Notes: generated from the letters alone by a model not told the origin. Counted from the stretch's first letter, positions 1 through 7,472 are shown. The stretch: 15,127 bases of DNA from an uncultured Oscillospiraceae bacterium (GCA_900552925.1 USBH01000009.1:1-15127); one strand, 5' to 3'. Numbers and translations are program-made.

Positions 1-1119
1 CGCGGGCGCTTCGGCCGCGTTCGTGCGGCACATCTCCACAAGCTGCTTCTGCTCGCCCTTCTGCGGGACGTGCAGCTTCACGCGCCGCCCGGCCCTGCGC
101 GTGAGCCACTCGGCAATGACCTCGCCGTCGTTCACGGGGCCGTCCAGCGTGACGACCGGCGGGATCCGGTCGCGGATCGCGTAATACTGCGTCAAGAACT
201 CGCTGCGGATCTGCTCGGGGTCGCTGTCGCCGTTCAGGGTGAACGACTCGCGGTCGTAGAGCCGGCCGCCCGAGAAGCGGAACACCTGCACGCTGACCTT
301 CTCGCCGCCGAGCACGAGCGCAAAGACGTCCTGCTCGGGAACGCGGCTCGCGACGACCTTCTGGCGCTCCTTGAGTTTATTTATGGCCGCAATGCGGTCG
401 CGTATGCGCGCGGCCAGCTCGAATTCCATGTTTTCCGCGGCCTCGTTCATCTTCGCCGTCAGCGCGCGGACCGAATCGCTCGCGCCGCCGCGGATGAAGT
501 CGAGCGCCTCCTGCACGGCCTCCTGGTACTCCTCGCGGCTCACATTGCCGCGGCACGGCGCGCTGCACTGCTTGATGTAGTAGTTCAGGCACGGCCGCCC
601 CTTGCCGAAATCCTGCGGGAATTTCCGCGAGCAGGAGGGCAGGCGGAAGATCTTCCGCGCCTCCTCCACCGTGTCCTTGATCGTCCAAGCGGAGAGGTAC
701 GGCCCGATGTACTTCGCGCCGTCGTCGAGCACCTGCTTCGTCTCGGAGATGCGCGGCCAGTCGCCGGCCGTGACCTTGATGTAGCTGTAGCCCTTGTCGT
801 CCTTCAGAAGGATGTTGTACTTCGGCTGGTGCTGCTTGATCAGGCTGCTCTCGAGGATCAGCGCCTCGAACTCGCTGTCGGTCAGGATATACTCGAAATA
901 CTCGACGTTCGAGACCATGCGGCGCACCTTTTCGTCGTGGTTCTTCTCCGAGCCGAAATACTGGCTGACGCGGTTCTTGAGCGCCTTGGCCTTGCCGATG
1001 TAGATGATCGTGCCGTCCTTGTCGTGCATGATGTAGACGCCCGGGTGCAGCGGCAGCTTCATCGCCTTGCGGCGCAGCTCCCGGATATGCTGTTTTTTCT
1101 CCTCAGTGAGCAGGACCAT
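1..1119 (-). CDS. uvrC: UvrABC excinuclease subunit C, N-terminal 373 residues (3' end outside window)
   Basis: UvrC makes the dual incisions on either side of a lesion after UvrA/UvrB loading in nucleotide excision repair (cytoplasm, on DNA). Reading the minus strand gives an uninterrupted frame to base 1. It begins with a GIY-YIG nuclease domain: GVYIM at residues 27-31, YIGKAKALKNRVSQYF at 40-55, and LTDSEFEALILESSLIK near 85-100. A cysteine-bearing RPCLNYYIKQCSAPC segment follows, then a UVR (UvrB-binding) helix pair near residues 200-235, and the start of the RNase H-like region. Full-length family members are about 600 residues, so roughly the last 230 lie outside the window. The ATG at 1119 is chosen because GGAAAGGAGG ends 7 bases before it. 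The gene lies downstream of the HPr terminator and no convincing promoter is visible in the gap, so read-through from HPr is possible. Identification is secure. Confidence 0.97.
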   Translation of the reverse strand, partial: MVLLTEEKKQHIRELRRKAMKLPLHPGVYIMHDKDGTIIYIGKAKALKNRVSQYFGSEKNHDEKVRRMVSNVEYFEYILTDSEFEALILESSLIKQHQPKYNILLKDDKGYSYIKVTAGDWPRISETKQVLDDGAKYIGPYLSAWTIKDTVEEARKIFRLPSCSRKFPQDFGKGRPCLNYYIKQCSAPCRGNVSREEYQEAVQEALDFIRGGASDSVRALTAKMNEAAENMEFELAARIRDRIAAINKLKERQKVVASRVPEQDVFALVLGGEKVSVQVFRFSGGRLYDRESFTLNGDSDPEQIRSEFLTQYYAIRDRIPPVVTLDGPVNDGEVIAEWLTRRAGRRVKLHVPQKGEQKQLVEMCRTNAAEAPA

Positions 1120-1180
1120 GGCCGTCCTCCTTTCCGCGCGCAGCTTTTCCGGTGCAGGCGCTGCGCGGTCGCACCCGCCG

Positions 1181-1217
1181 GATAAAAGAAACGCCTACCG
1201 GAATGCTCCGATAGGCG
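1181..1217 (-). terminator. Rho-independent terminator behind the HPr gene
   Basis: Minus strand: a stem pairing 1192-1202 with 1207-1217 (one mismatch, 4-base loop), followed by TTTCTTTTAT. It starts 18 bases after the HPr stop codon and precedes uvrC. The 60-odd bases between it and uvrC show no clear promoter. Confidence 0.85.
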
Positions 1218-1235
1218 CCGTTCGTGCCGGTAAAA

Positions 1236-1499
1236 TTATTCTGCAAAACCGGATTCCACAAGAGCGACCAGGCTGTCGACAGCCTCCTGCTCGTCGGAAC
1301 CATCGGCGATGATGTCGATCTCCGTGCCGCCGACAATGCCAAGGGACAGGACGCCGAGAAGGCTCTTTGCGTTGACGCGGCGCTCTTCCTTTTCAACCCA
1401 GATGGAAGACTTGAACTCGTTCGCCTTCTGGATGAAGAACGTGGCCGGTCTTGCGTGGAGACCTACCTGATTCTGTACCATAACTTTCTTAACACACAT
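1236..1499 (-). CDS. ptsH: Phosphocarrier protein HPr
   Basis: HPr passes phosphate from PEP/enzyme I to sugar-specific EIIA proteins of the phosphotransferase system. In Firmicutes it is also phosphorylated on Ser46 by HPr kinase to act as co-repressor with CcpA. The 87-residue product has the histidine site GLHARPA with His15 and the regulatory site NAKSLLGVLSLG with Ser46, both at canonical positions, so it is HPr rather than the His-less Crh. The ATG at 1499 is used: AGGAGAG lies about 8 bases upstream. A GTG three codons earlier would abut that site and is unlikely. It is a single-gene unit with its own promoter (1582-1609) and terminator. It sits between trmD and uvrC with no enzyme I gene beside it. 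The symbol follows function, not proven orthology. Confidence 0.95.
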   Translation of the reverse strand: MCVKKVMVQNQVGLHARPATFFIQKANEFKSSIWVEKEERRVNAKSLLGVLSLGIVGGTEIDIIADGSDEQEAVDSLVALVESGFAE

Positions 1500-1581
1500 G
1501 CGATTCACTCTCCTGGTAGTAATCAGTAAATTCTAAGATTTGTATGACAAAATAATGCAGGTCCGAAACCTCACGCGTCTT

Positions 1582-1609
1582 ATTATAGCATAATTTGTCT
1601 GCCCGTCAA
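1582..1609 (-). promoter_or_regulatory. Sigma-A promoter of the HPr gene
   Basis: Minus strand: TTGACG (1604-1609), a 16-base spacer, and TATAAT (1582-1587). The start of transcription would fall near 1575, giving a leader of about 75 bases before the ATG at 1499. No obvious stem-loop is seen in the leader. Confidence 0.85.
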
Positions 1610-1746
1610 GCGTGCACAGCCATTTTTGGATACATGCCCGTCGCACGTCCCGCTTTCGCCAGATTCGTTTGTGCAGTTTGCACCGGATGTTGAAAACATT
1701 TCGTTGCTTTATTCCCCTTCGGCGGACAGTTCCCGTCGAAAGGCGT

Positions 1747-2469
1747 CTATTTCTGCTCCAAAAGGCGCTGATCCTCCCGCGTGAGCGCGTGTTTGCCGAA
1801 CAGGTCGGGGCGCGCCTGCTGCGTGCGCAGAAGCGACTGCCGGCGGCGCCATTTCCGTATGTTTTCGTGGTGCCCGCTCATGAGCACCTCCGGCACGGCG
1901 CGTCCGCGCCACACGGACGGCCGCGTGTACTGCGGGTACTCGAGCAGGCCGTCGAAATGGCTTTCCTCCTCGAAGCAGACGTCCTCGGAGAGCACGCCCG
2001 GCAGCATGCGCGCCACGGCGTCCGTCAGGATGACGGCCGGCAGCTCGCCGCCGGTGAGCACGAAATCGCCGATGGAGATCTCCTCCACGCCGTATTCCTC
2101 GAGCACGCGCTCATCCACGCCCTCGTAGTGGCCGCACAGGATCAGCAGGTTTTCGTACCCGGCGAGCGTTTTGACCTTCTCCTGGTCCAAAACGCGTCCA
2201 CGGGGGGACATATACAGAATATGCGGCCGCACGCCGGTATGTTCGGCGACGGCCTCGAAGGCCTGTGCGATCGGCTCGGCCATCAGCAGCATGCCCTTGC
2301 CGCCGCCGAAGGTGCAGTCGTCCACGCGCTTGTGCGGGCCCTCGCCCCAGCGGCGCAGCTGGTGGCAGCAGACCTGCAGGTGGCCCCGCGCGCGCGCCCG
2401 GCCGATGATGCTCTCGGCGAGCAGGTTCTCGCACATTTCGGGAAACAGCGTCACAATGTCAATCCGCAT
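1747..2469 (-). CDS. trmD: tRNA (guanine-N1-)-methyltransferase TrmD
   Basis: TrmD methylates N1 of G37 next to the anticodon of several tRNAs using S-adenosylmethionine, which prevents +1 frameshifting. The 240-residue product is the usual family length. It has the trefoil-knot SPOUT signatures: MRIDIVTLFPEM at the N terminus, DDCTFGGGKGML, LCGHYEGVDERV, and EISIGDFVLTGGELPAV, followed by the C-terminal SHFDGLLEYPQYTRP and VPEVLMSGHHENI segments. The ATG at 2469 has GAGGGGG 9 bases upstream, inside the end of rimM. The two genes overlap by 11 bases, which suggests translational coupling. In many Firmicutes rplS follows trmD, but here it does not. No clear terminator is seen in the 137 bases before the HPr promoter. 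Confidence 0.98.
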   Translation of the reverse strand: MRIDIVTLFPEMCENLLAESIIGRARARGHLQVCCHQLRRWGEGPHKRVDDCTFGGGKGMLLMAEPIAQAFEAVAEHTGVRPHILYMSPRGRVLDQEKVKTLAGYENLLILCGHYEGVDERVLEEYGVEEISIGDFVLTGGELPAVILTDAVARMLPGVLSEDVCFEEESHFDGLLEYPQYTRPSVWRGRAVPEVLMSGHHENIRKWRRRQSLLRTQQARPDLFGKHALTREDQRLLEQK

Positions 2470-3013
2470 CGCCGCCGTCCCCCTCTGCGGTAATTGTTTC
2501 CGGTTCGTCGCGGAATATACCGGGAATCGGCCGCACGAACAGCTTTCCGCCGTCGACGTCCGTTCTGGCGATCATCTCGTCCACGGCCGGGAAGAGGTAT
2601 TCCTCGCCCGCCGGGCCGGCGATGCGATAGACGTTGTTCGCGCCCGTCTCAAAGACGTCCTGCACCGTGCCGTACACCGTGCCGGTCGCGTCGTCGATGA
2701 CCGAAAGGCCGATCAGGTCGCTGACGAAGTAGCGGTTTTCCGGCAGGCGGACGTCGTTGCGGTCGAGATACAGCACGCGCCCGCGGTAGAGGTCGGCCTG
2801 CGTGGCGTTTTCCACGCCCTCCAGACGGACGAGCAGAAAGCTCTTGTGCACGCGGGAGGCGACAAGCCCCGCGTCGGCGCGGCCCTCGTCGAAGTACAGG
2901 CGCTTCAATTTTTTGAGGAACTCGGCGGAATCGCACCACGGCTCCACGCGCATCTCGCCGCGCACGCCGTGTGTGCCGACAATCCGCCCGGCCTCGAGAA
3001 ACTGTTTTTTCAT
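2459..3013 (-). CDS. rimM: 16S rRNA processing / 30S maturation factor RimM
   Basis: RimM binds ribosomal protein S19 and helps mature the head of the 30S subunit. The 184-residue product has the N-terminal RimM barrel (GRIVGTHGVRGEMRVEPW) and a C-terminal PRC barrel (YFVSDLIGLSV, then EEYLFPAVDEMI and GKLFVRPIPGIF), in the order and length usual for the family. The ATG at 3013 is preferred because the RimM homology begins at once (MKKQFLEAGRIVG) and AAAGGA lies 12 bases upstream, a slightly long spacing. An in-frame ATG four codons earlier directly abuts that site. The frame stays open far upstream without resemblance to anything. It overlaps trmD by 11 bases. A strong terminator separates it from khpA and no good promoter is visible between, so its expression may rely on read-through. 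Confidence 0.96.
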   Translation of the reverse strand: MKKQFLEAGRIVGTHGVRGEMRVEPWCDSAEFLKKLKRLYFDEGRADAGLVASRVHKSFLLVRLEGVENATQADLYRGRVLYLDRNDVRLPENRYFVSDLIGLSVIDDATGTVYGTVQDVFETGANNVYRIAGPAGEEYLFPAVDEMIARTDVDGGKLFVRPIPGIFRDEPETITAEGDGGDAD

Positions 3014-3156
3014 AATACCAACCATTCCTTTTCGATCTGTGTCGATTTTCAGCGCGCGGCGGCCTGCTGCGCAGAAAACGCCGGCGGGCGCCGTCTTTCC
3101 GGCGCGGCGCTTTTTCCACAGGCTGCGCCGCACGCGGTTCAAAACCGGCAGGGCAG

Positions 3157-3189
3157 CAAAAAGGGCGCGCGGAAAGCCCGTGCGCCCTT
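3157..3189 (-). terminator. Strong terminator directly behind khpA, inside the conserved operon
   Basis: Minus strand: bases 3161-3172 pair with 3178-3189 (12 pairs including one G-U, 5-base loop), followed by TTTTT then GC. It begins 5 bases after the khpA stop. By sequence it is a complete intrinsic terminator, although rimM and trmD continue in the same direction 144 bases on. Confidence 0.88.
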
Positions 3190-3193
3190 GCGA

Positions 3194-3427
3194 TCAGTCG
3201 ATTTCGACGATGACCTTTTCATTGCTCCGCGTCGCGGCGGCGCGCATAACGACGCGGATCGCCTTTGCGATGCGCCCCTGCTTGCCGATCACCCGGCCCA
3301 TGTCCGCTTCCGCGACATGGAGGTGATAGACGACGGAGCCGTCCTCACGGGGCTCGTCCATCGTGACCGAAACGGCTTCCGGCTGCTCGACGAGGCCCTG
3401 CGCAATGATTTTCAAAAGTTCCTGCAT
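3194..3427 (-). CDS. khpA: KH-domain RNA-binding protein KhpA
   Basis: KhpA is a small single-KH-domain RNA-binding protein. In Firmicutes it partners KhpB (EloR/Jag) and affects cell division, elongation and small-RNA biology. The 77-residue product is full length for the family and carries the KH motif with the GKQG loop in GRVIGKQGRIAKAIR near residues 44-58. An N-terminal ELLKIIAQGLVEQPEAVSV helix-strand is also typical. The ATG at 3427 is supported by AAAGGA 9 bases upstream. It lies 37 bases behind rpsP, the standard Firmicutes neighbour, and is closed by the terminator at 3157-3189. Confidence 0.95.
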   Translation of the reverse strand: MQELLKIIAQGLVEQPEAVSVTMDEPREDGSVVYHLHVAEADMGRVIGKQGRIAKAIRVVMRAAATRSNEKVIVEID

Positions 3428-3464
3428 GTTTGATTTTCCTTTCCCAGAAAGCGAGCCAGGCCAA

Positions 3465-3704
3465 TCAGATTACGCCGTGCTTCTTGAACAGCGCCTTGAC
3501 GGTATCCGTCGGCTGCGCGCCCTTCGCCATCCATGCCTTTGCCTTCTCCGGGTCGACCTTCACGACGCTCGGCTCTTCCATCGGGTTGTAGTAGCCGATC
3601 TCCTCGATGAAGCGGCCGTCTCTCGGATAGCGGGAGTCCGCCACAACGATGCGGTAAAACGGGCTCTTCTTGGCACCCATTCTGCGAAGTCTGATCTTAA
3701 CCAT
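3465..3704 (-). CDS. rpsP: 30S ribosomal protein bS16
   Basis: bS16 is a structural protein of the 30S body needed for early assembly. The 79-residue product begins [20 protein letters not shown] and continues with [22 protein letters not shown], both hallmark S16 segments. The ATG at 3704 is used because TTTGGAGGA precedes it by 7 bases. A methionine five codons upstream would lie within that ribosome binding site. It follows ffh with a 74-base AT-rich gap that has no convincing promoter, and it precedes khpA. Confidence 0.98.
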   Translation of the reverse strand: MVKIRLRRMGAKKSPFYRIVVADSRYPRDGRFIEEIGYYNPMEEPSVVKVDPEKAKAWMAKGAQPTDTVKALFKKHGVI

Positions 3705-3778
3705 GATAAATTCCTCCAAAGTTTATTTAAAATATAATGTTTATCTATTAACCAACGGAACGTCGGCAATATTTGACC

Positions 3779-5149
<1,371 letters not shown>

Positions 5150-5177
5150 GTAAAATCCTTCCCGGCCGAAACGGCAC

Positions 5178-5540
5178 TCAGTCTACCAGTTCCTTGGCGG
5201 AAGCGAGGATCGCCTCCACGTTTTGGCGGATGACCGGGTCACCGCCGTTTTCCTCGTTCTGCGCCTCGATCTGCAGCGCGCGGTCGCAGATGGCGGTCAG
5301 CTCCTCCTGCACCTTGCGGAAGCGCTTCGCAAGGCCGAGCCGCTCCTCCATCTCGAGAAGCTGCTGCTCCGCGCGTTTGATCGCGTCGCGCACGCCCTGC
5401 CGCGTGATGCCCTTCACCTCAGCGATCTCCGCGAGGGAAAGGTCCTCGTTGTAATAGCACTCGACGACCTCCCGCTGCTTATCGGTGAGCATGTCGCCGT
5501 AGAAATCGAGGAGGAAGGTGATGTGCAGATCCTTCGCCAT
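5178..5540 (-). CDS. ylxM: YlxM-family (UPF0122) SRP-associated helix-turn-helix protein
   Basis: YlxM is a small DNA-binding-like protein that in Firmicutes is co-transcribed with ffh and reported to associate with the SRP. The 120-residue product shows the family pattern ITFLLDFYGDMLTDKQREVV (residues 6-25) and ECYYNEDLSLAEIAEVKGITRQGVRDAIKRAE, a sigma-70 region-4-like helix-turn-helix. A C-terminal tail follows. The ATG at 5540 is chosen because family homology begins at residue 1-5 and GGAGA lies 5 bases upstream. The frame stays open 72 codons further upstream, but that stretch spans the promoter and leader hairpins and is not coding. It is the first gene of the ylxM-ffh-rpsP-khpA unit. 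Confidence 0.95.
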   Translation of the reverse strand: MAKDLHITFLLDFYGDMLTDKQREVVECYYNEDLSLAEIAEVKGITRQGVRDAIKRAEQQLLEMEERLGLAKRFRKVQEELTAICDRALQIEAQNEENGGDPVIRQNVEAILASAKELVD

Positions 5541-5579
5541 AATCGTCTCCAATCCGGGCGCGGGTTCCTCCGCGTCCTT

Positions 5580-5602
5580 CTGTAAAGTTTTTTTCTTTAC
5601 AG
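5580..5602 (-). promoter_or_regulatory. Perfect hairpin at the 5' end of the ylxM-ffh transcript
   Basis: CTGTAAAG and CTTTACAG form a perfect 8-pair stem with a seven-base loop (all A in the RNA). The predicted transcription start is near 5603, so this stem-loop would be the very first element of the mRNA. It could protect the 5' end or act in initial-transcript control. A second possible stem, CGCGG/CCGCG at 5559-5574, holds AGGA in its loop. Neither matches a riboswitch class known to me. Confidence 0.7.
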
Positions 5603-5609
5603 CCTCTGT

Positions 5610-5638
5610 ATTATACAATAGCCCGCCGGGAATGTCAA
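5610..5638 (-). promoter_or_regulatory. Consensus sigma-A promoter of the ylxM-ffh-rpsP-khpA operon
   Basis: Minus strand: TTGACA (5633-5638), exactly 17 bases, TATAAT (5610-5615). Both hexamers are perfect consensus, as expected for a highly expressed housekeeping unit. Start of transcription is near 5603. Confidence 0.92.
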
Positions 5639-5671
5639 GGGGGAGATTTTCGGGCTTTCCCCCGCTTTTTT
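5639..5671 (+). terminator. Possible plus-strand terminator between the divergent units
   Basis: GGGGGA (5639-5644) pairs with TCCCCC (5658-5663), followed by GC and TTTTTT (5666-5671). The stem is short with a 13-base loop. No plus-strand gene precedes it. If real it would stop antisense transcription leaving the ylxM end before it reaches the XRE gene. It could be chance. Confidence 0.3.
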
Positions 5672-5727
5672 CACTTGCATGCGCGCGCAGGAAATAGAAG
5701 CCTCTCCTTCCGCTTACGTTTTCTTTC

Positions 5728-5756
5728 AGTTTATCTCGTTTAGAGATAAAAGTCAA
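5728..5756 (-). promoter_or_regulatory. Promoter-like element with a palindromic operator in its spacer
   Basis: Minus strand: TTGACT (5751-5756), 17-base spacer, TAAACT (5728-5733). The region 5730-5750 is a perfect inverted repeat, TTTATCTC-5-GAGATAAA, centred at 5740. Operators of XRE-type repressors often sit this way between -35 and -10, and an XRE gene begins 88 bases away on the other strand. The promoter would feed the ylxM operon from upstream of its main promoter. The dyad is near-symmetric, so a weaker plus-strand reading (TTTCAG-17-TAAAAG) also exists. Confidence 0.5.
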
Positions 5757-5827
5757 TTTACAGCTTTGCGTCCACGTAGAATGGAGTTGCTCAATGACAT
5801 TTCACTTTTGGATGGGAGGGTTGACGG

Positions 5828-6052
5828 GTGCGTCTCAGGGATTTGCGCGAAGATCGCGATTTAACGCAGGCAGAAGTTGCATCCTATCTCTGCGTGAAGC
5901 AGAACACGTACTCGCAGTACGAAACCGGCGCGCGCCAGCTCCCGATCGACCTCTTGATCCGCCTCGCACAGTATTACGGCGTTTCAACCGATTATATACT
6001 GGAGCTGACCGACAATCCCGCGCCTTATCCGCCAAAAAGCAAAAAGAAATAA
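5828..6052 (+). CDS. Small XRE-family helix-turn-helix transcriptional regulator
   Basis: The 74-residue product is almost entirely a Cro/C1-type HTH_3 domain (about residues 3-60): LRDLREDRDLTQAEVASYL, then QNTYSQYETGARQLP as recognition-helix region, and LLIRLAQYYGVSTDYILEL. A short Pro/Lys-rich tail follows. It is likely a dimeric DNA-binding repressor with no ligand domain. The GTG start at 5828 is chosen because GGGAGGG lies 7 bases upstream and the conserved HTH begins at residue 2. A TAGAAT hexamer at 5777-5782 could be its -10, but no matching -35 is seen. The palindrome at 5730-5750 is its best candidate operator. Its target genes cannot be told from sequence. It is divergent from ylxM and followed by a hairpin terminator. 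Confidence 0.9.
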   Translation: MRLRDLREDRDLTQAEVASYLCVKQNTYSQYETGARQLPIDLLIRLAQYYGVSTDYILELTDNPAPYPPKSKKK

Positions 6053-6055
6053 CCC

Positions 6056-6097
6056 ATGCGCCCGCCTTTACAAACCGGCGGGCGCATGCTATATTTA
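6056..6097 (+). terminator. Terminator hairpin behind the XRE gene
   Basis: ATGCGCCCGCC (6056-6066) pairs perfectly with 6077-6087 across a 10-base loop, 3 bases after the stop codon. What follows is GCTATATTTA instead of a clean T run, so termination may be leaky. The loop and 3' flank also form promoter elements of the next gene. Confidence 0.7.
6067..6095 (+). promoter_or_regulatory. Promoter of the threonine aldolase gene, embedded in the preceding terminator
   Basis: TTTACA (6067-6072), 17-base spacer, TATATT (6090-6095), with TG one base upstream of the -10 (extended -10). The -35 is the hairpin loop of the upstream terminator and the spacer is its 3' arm. The duplication gives a second extended -10 (TGCTATATT, hexamer at 6104-6109) lacking a matching -35. 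Confidence 0.65.
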
Positions 6098-6111
6098 GCA
6101 TGCTATATTTA
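6084..6111 (+). repeat. Perfect 14-bp tandem duplication
   Basis: The unit GCATGCTATATTTA occurs twice head to tail (6084-6097 and 6098-6111). The first copy starts inside the 3' arm of the terminator. Each copy carries an extended -10-like TGCTATATT. It looks like a recent slippage duplication. Confidence 0.95.
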
Positions 6112-6140
6112 TTGGTATGCAAAGCGAAGGGGAGAAAACC

Positions 6141-7184
6141 ATGATTTACTTTAACTGCGACTACACCGAGGGCTGCCACCCGAAGATTCTCGAGCGGCTT
6201 TCGGAGACGAATTTCCTGCAAACGCCGGGCTACGGCGAGGACGAGATCTGCGCTTCGGCGCGCGCGAAGATCCGCGCCGCCTGCGGGCGGGACGACGTCG
6301 ACGTGCACTTCCTCGTCGGCGGCACGCAGGCGAACGCGACCGTGATCGCCGCCGCGCTGCGCCCGCACCAGGGCGCGCTGTGCGCCGAGACCGGGCACAT
6401 CAACGTCCACGAGACCGGCGCGGTCGAAGCGACCGGGCACAAGGTGCTCCCGCTGCCCGCCACGGCGGACGGCAAAATCAGCGCGGAACAGGTCGAATCC
6501 GCATACTATGATCACGTGAACAATGATTCATTTGAACACATGGTGCAGCCGAAGATGGTCTATATCTCCCAGCCGACCGAAAACGGCGGCCTGTATTCGA
6601 AGGCGGAGCTGACCGCCCTGCACGAGGCCTGCGCGCGCTGCGGGCTGTACCTCTTCGTCGACGGCGCGCGCCTCGGCTACGGGCTGGCGGCGCCGGAAAA
6701 CGACGTTTCACTCAGCGACCTGTGCGCGCTCTCCGACGTGTTTTACATCGGCGGCACAAAGGTCGGCGCGCTGTTCGGCGAGGCCGTCGTCATCGTGAAC
6801 CCGGCGCTCAAGACCGATTTCCGCTACCACGTCAAGCAGCGCGGCGGCATGCTCGCGAAGGGCCGCCTGCTCGGCATCCAGTTCGACGTGCTGTTCACCG
6901 ACAACCTGTATTTCGAGATCTCCAAAAAGGCCGTACAGCAGGCGCTGCGCATCGCAGAGGCGTGCCGCAGCGCGGGCTGCGCGTTTTTCGCCGATTCGCC
7001 GACGAACCAGCAGTTCCCCATTTTTCCGGACGCGGCGCTCGAAAAGCTCGGCGAAAAGTACGCCTGGTCGTACTGGGCACGCGTCGATGATTTTCACAGC
7101 GCGATCCGCCTGTGCACGAGCTGGGCGACGACCGACGAAAACGTCGATGCGCTCTGCGCCGACATCGCGGCCGCCATGCGGTAA
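6141..7184 (+). CDS. Low-specificity L-threonine aldolase (PLP-dependent)
   Basis: This family cleaves L-threonine or L-allo-threonine to glycine and acetaldehyde in the cytoplasm (beta-eliminating lyase / threonine aldolase fold). The 347-residue product shows DYTEGCHPKILERLS at the start, FLVGGTQANATVI near 56-68 (phosphate-binding region), and AETGHINVHETGAVE with the histidine that stacks on PLP. PTENGGLYS, FVDGARLGYGL (Asp for the pyridine nitrogen) and FYIGGTKVGALFGEAVV follow, with Lys207 as the predicted Schiff-base lysine. The ATG at 6141 is used because AAGGGGAG ends 6 bases before it. An in-frame ATG 24 bases upstream lacks such a site. It is a single-gene unit with its own promoter and strong terminator. 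Glycine supply or threonine breakdown is the expected role. Related PLP lyases cannot be fully excluded. Confidence 0.88.
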   Translation: MIYFNCDYTEGCHPKILERLSETNFLQTPGYGEDEICASARAKIRAACGRDDVDVHFLVGGTQANATVIAAALRPHQGALCAETGHINVHETGAVEATGHKVLPLPATADGKISAEQVESAYYDHVNNDSFEHMVQPKMVYISQPTENGGLYSKAELTALHEACARCGLYLFVDGARLGYGLAAPENDVSLSDLCALSDVFYIGGTKVGALFGEAVVIVNPALKTDFRYHVKQRGGMLAKGRLLGIQFDVLFTDNLYFEISKKAVQQALRIAEACRSAGCAFFADSPTNQQFPIFPDAALEKLGEKYAWSYWARVDDFHSAIRLCTSWATTDENVDALCADIAAAMR

Positions 7185-7206
7185 TCTGCGGCAGCGCAAG
7201 CCAAAT

Positions 7207-7263
7207 AAGCCGGGCAGGCAGCCGGAGCCGATCCGCCGCGCCTGCCCGGCTTTCTGTTTTTTT
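7207..7263 (+). terminator. Rho-independent terminator behind the threonine aldolase gene
   Basis: Bases 7207-7219 pair perfectly with 7240-7252 (13 pairs, GC-rich), followed by TTTCTGTTTTTTT. The 20-base loop can itself fold. The following gap to 7372 is pyrimidine- and GC-rich and shows no gene or other signal. Confidence 0.93.
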
Positions 7264-7372
7264 GAAAGCCGCAGCTTTTCCGGCTCACCGCGCGCTTTTC
7301 CCGCCGCTCCGACGCCCGCCGCGCGGCCACCCGCTTTTCATCTTCCCCGCCGCTTCTCCCGCGCCGCGGCAA

Positions 7373-7396
7373 AGCAAAATCGGCGCGGATTTTGCT
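7373..7396. promoter_or_regulatory. Perfect 9+9 inverted repeat next to the response-regulator promoter
   Basis: AGCAAAATC (7373-7381) and GATTTTGCT (7388-7396) are perfect inverted arms with a 6-base GC spacer, ending one base before the -35 hexamer. The position suggests an operator. It could alternatively form a weak terminator-like hairpin with GTTTTC after it. Confidence 0.5.
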
Positions 7397-7397
7397 G

Positions 7398-7426
7398 TTT
7401 TCATTTTCGGCGAAATGGTGTATACT
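7398..7426 (+). promoter_or_regulatory. Promoter of the response regulator / kinase pair
   Basis: TTTTCA (7398-7403), 17-base spacer, TATACT (7421-7426). Predicted start is near 7433, about 40 bases before the ATG at 7473. Confidence 0.6.
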
Positions 7427-7472
7427 GAAAAACAGACACTTCGATTCTGCTTTGCGACAGGGAGGGCTTTTC

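Noticed and set aside
1610..1746. A trmD terminator from the small GTGCA/TGCAC hairpin.
   Set aside because: Only five pairs and no T run follow. trmD transcripts may end elsewhere or run into the HPr unit.
3014..3142. A longer RimM start with 43 extra residues.
   Set aside because: The extra residues have no resemblance to RimM, and the upstream in-frame start has no suitably spaced ribosome binding site.
5541..5756. A 72-codon N-terminal extension of YlxM.
   Set aside because: It covers the consensus promoter and leader hairpins, and family homology starts at the ATG at 5540.
6053..6140. A glycine or threonine riboswitch ahead of the threonine aldolase gene.
   Set aside because: The leader is at most about 40 bases after the predicted start, too short for a known aptamer, and the hairpin there is the upstream terminator.
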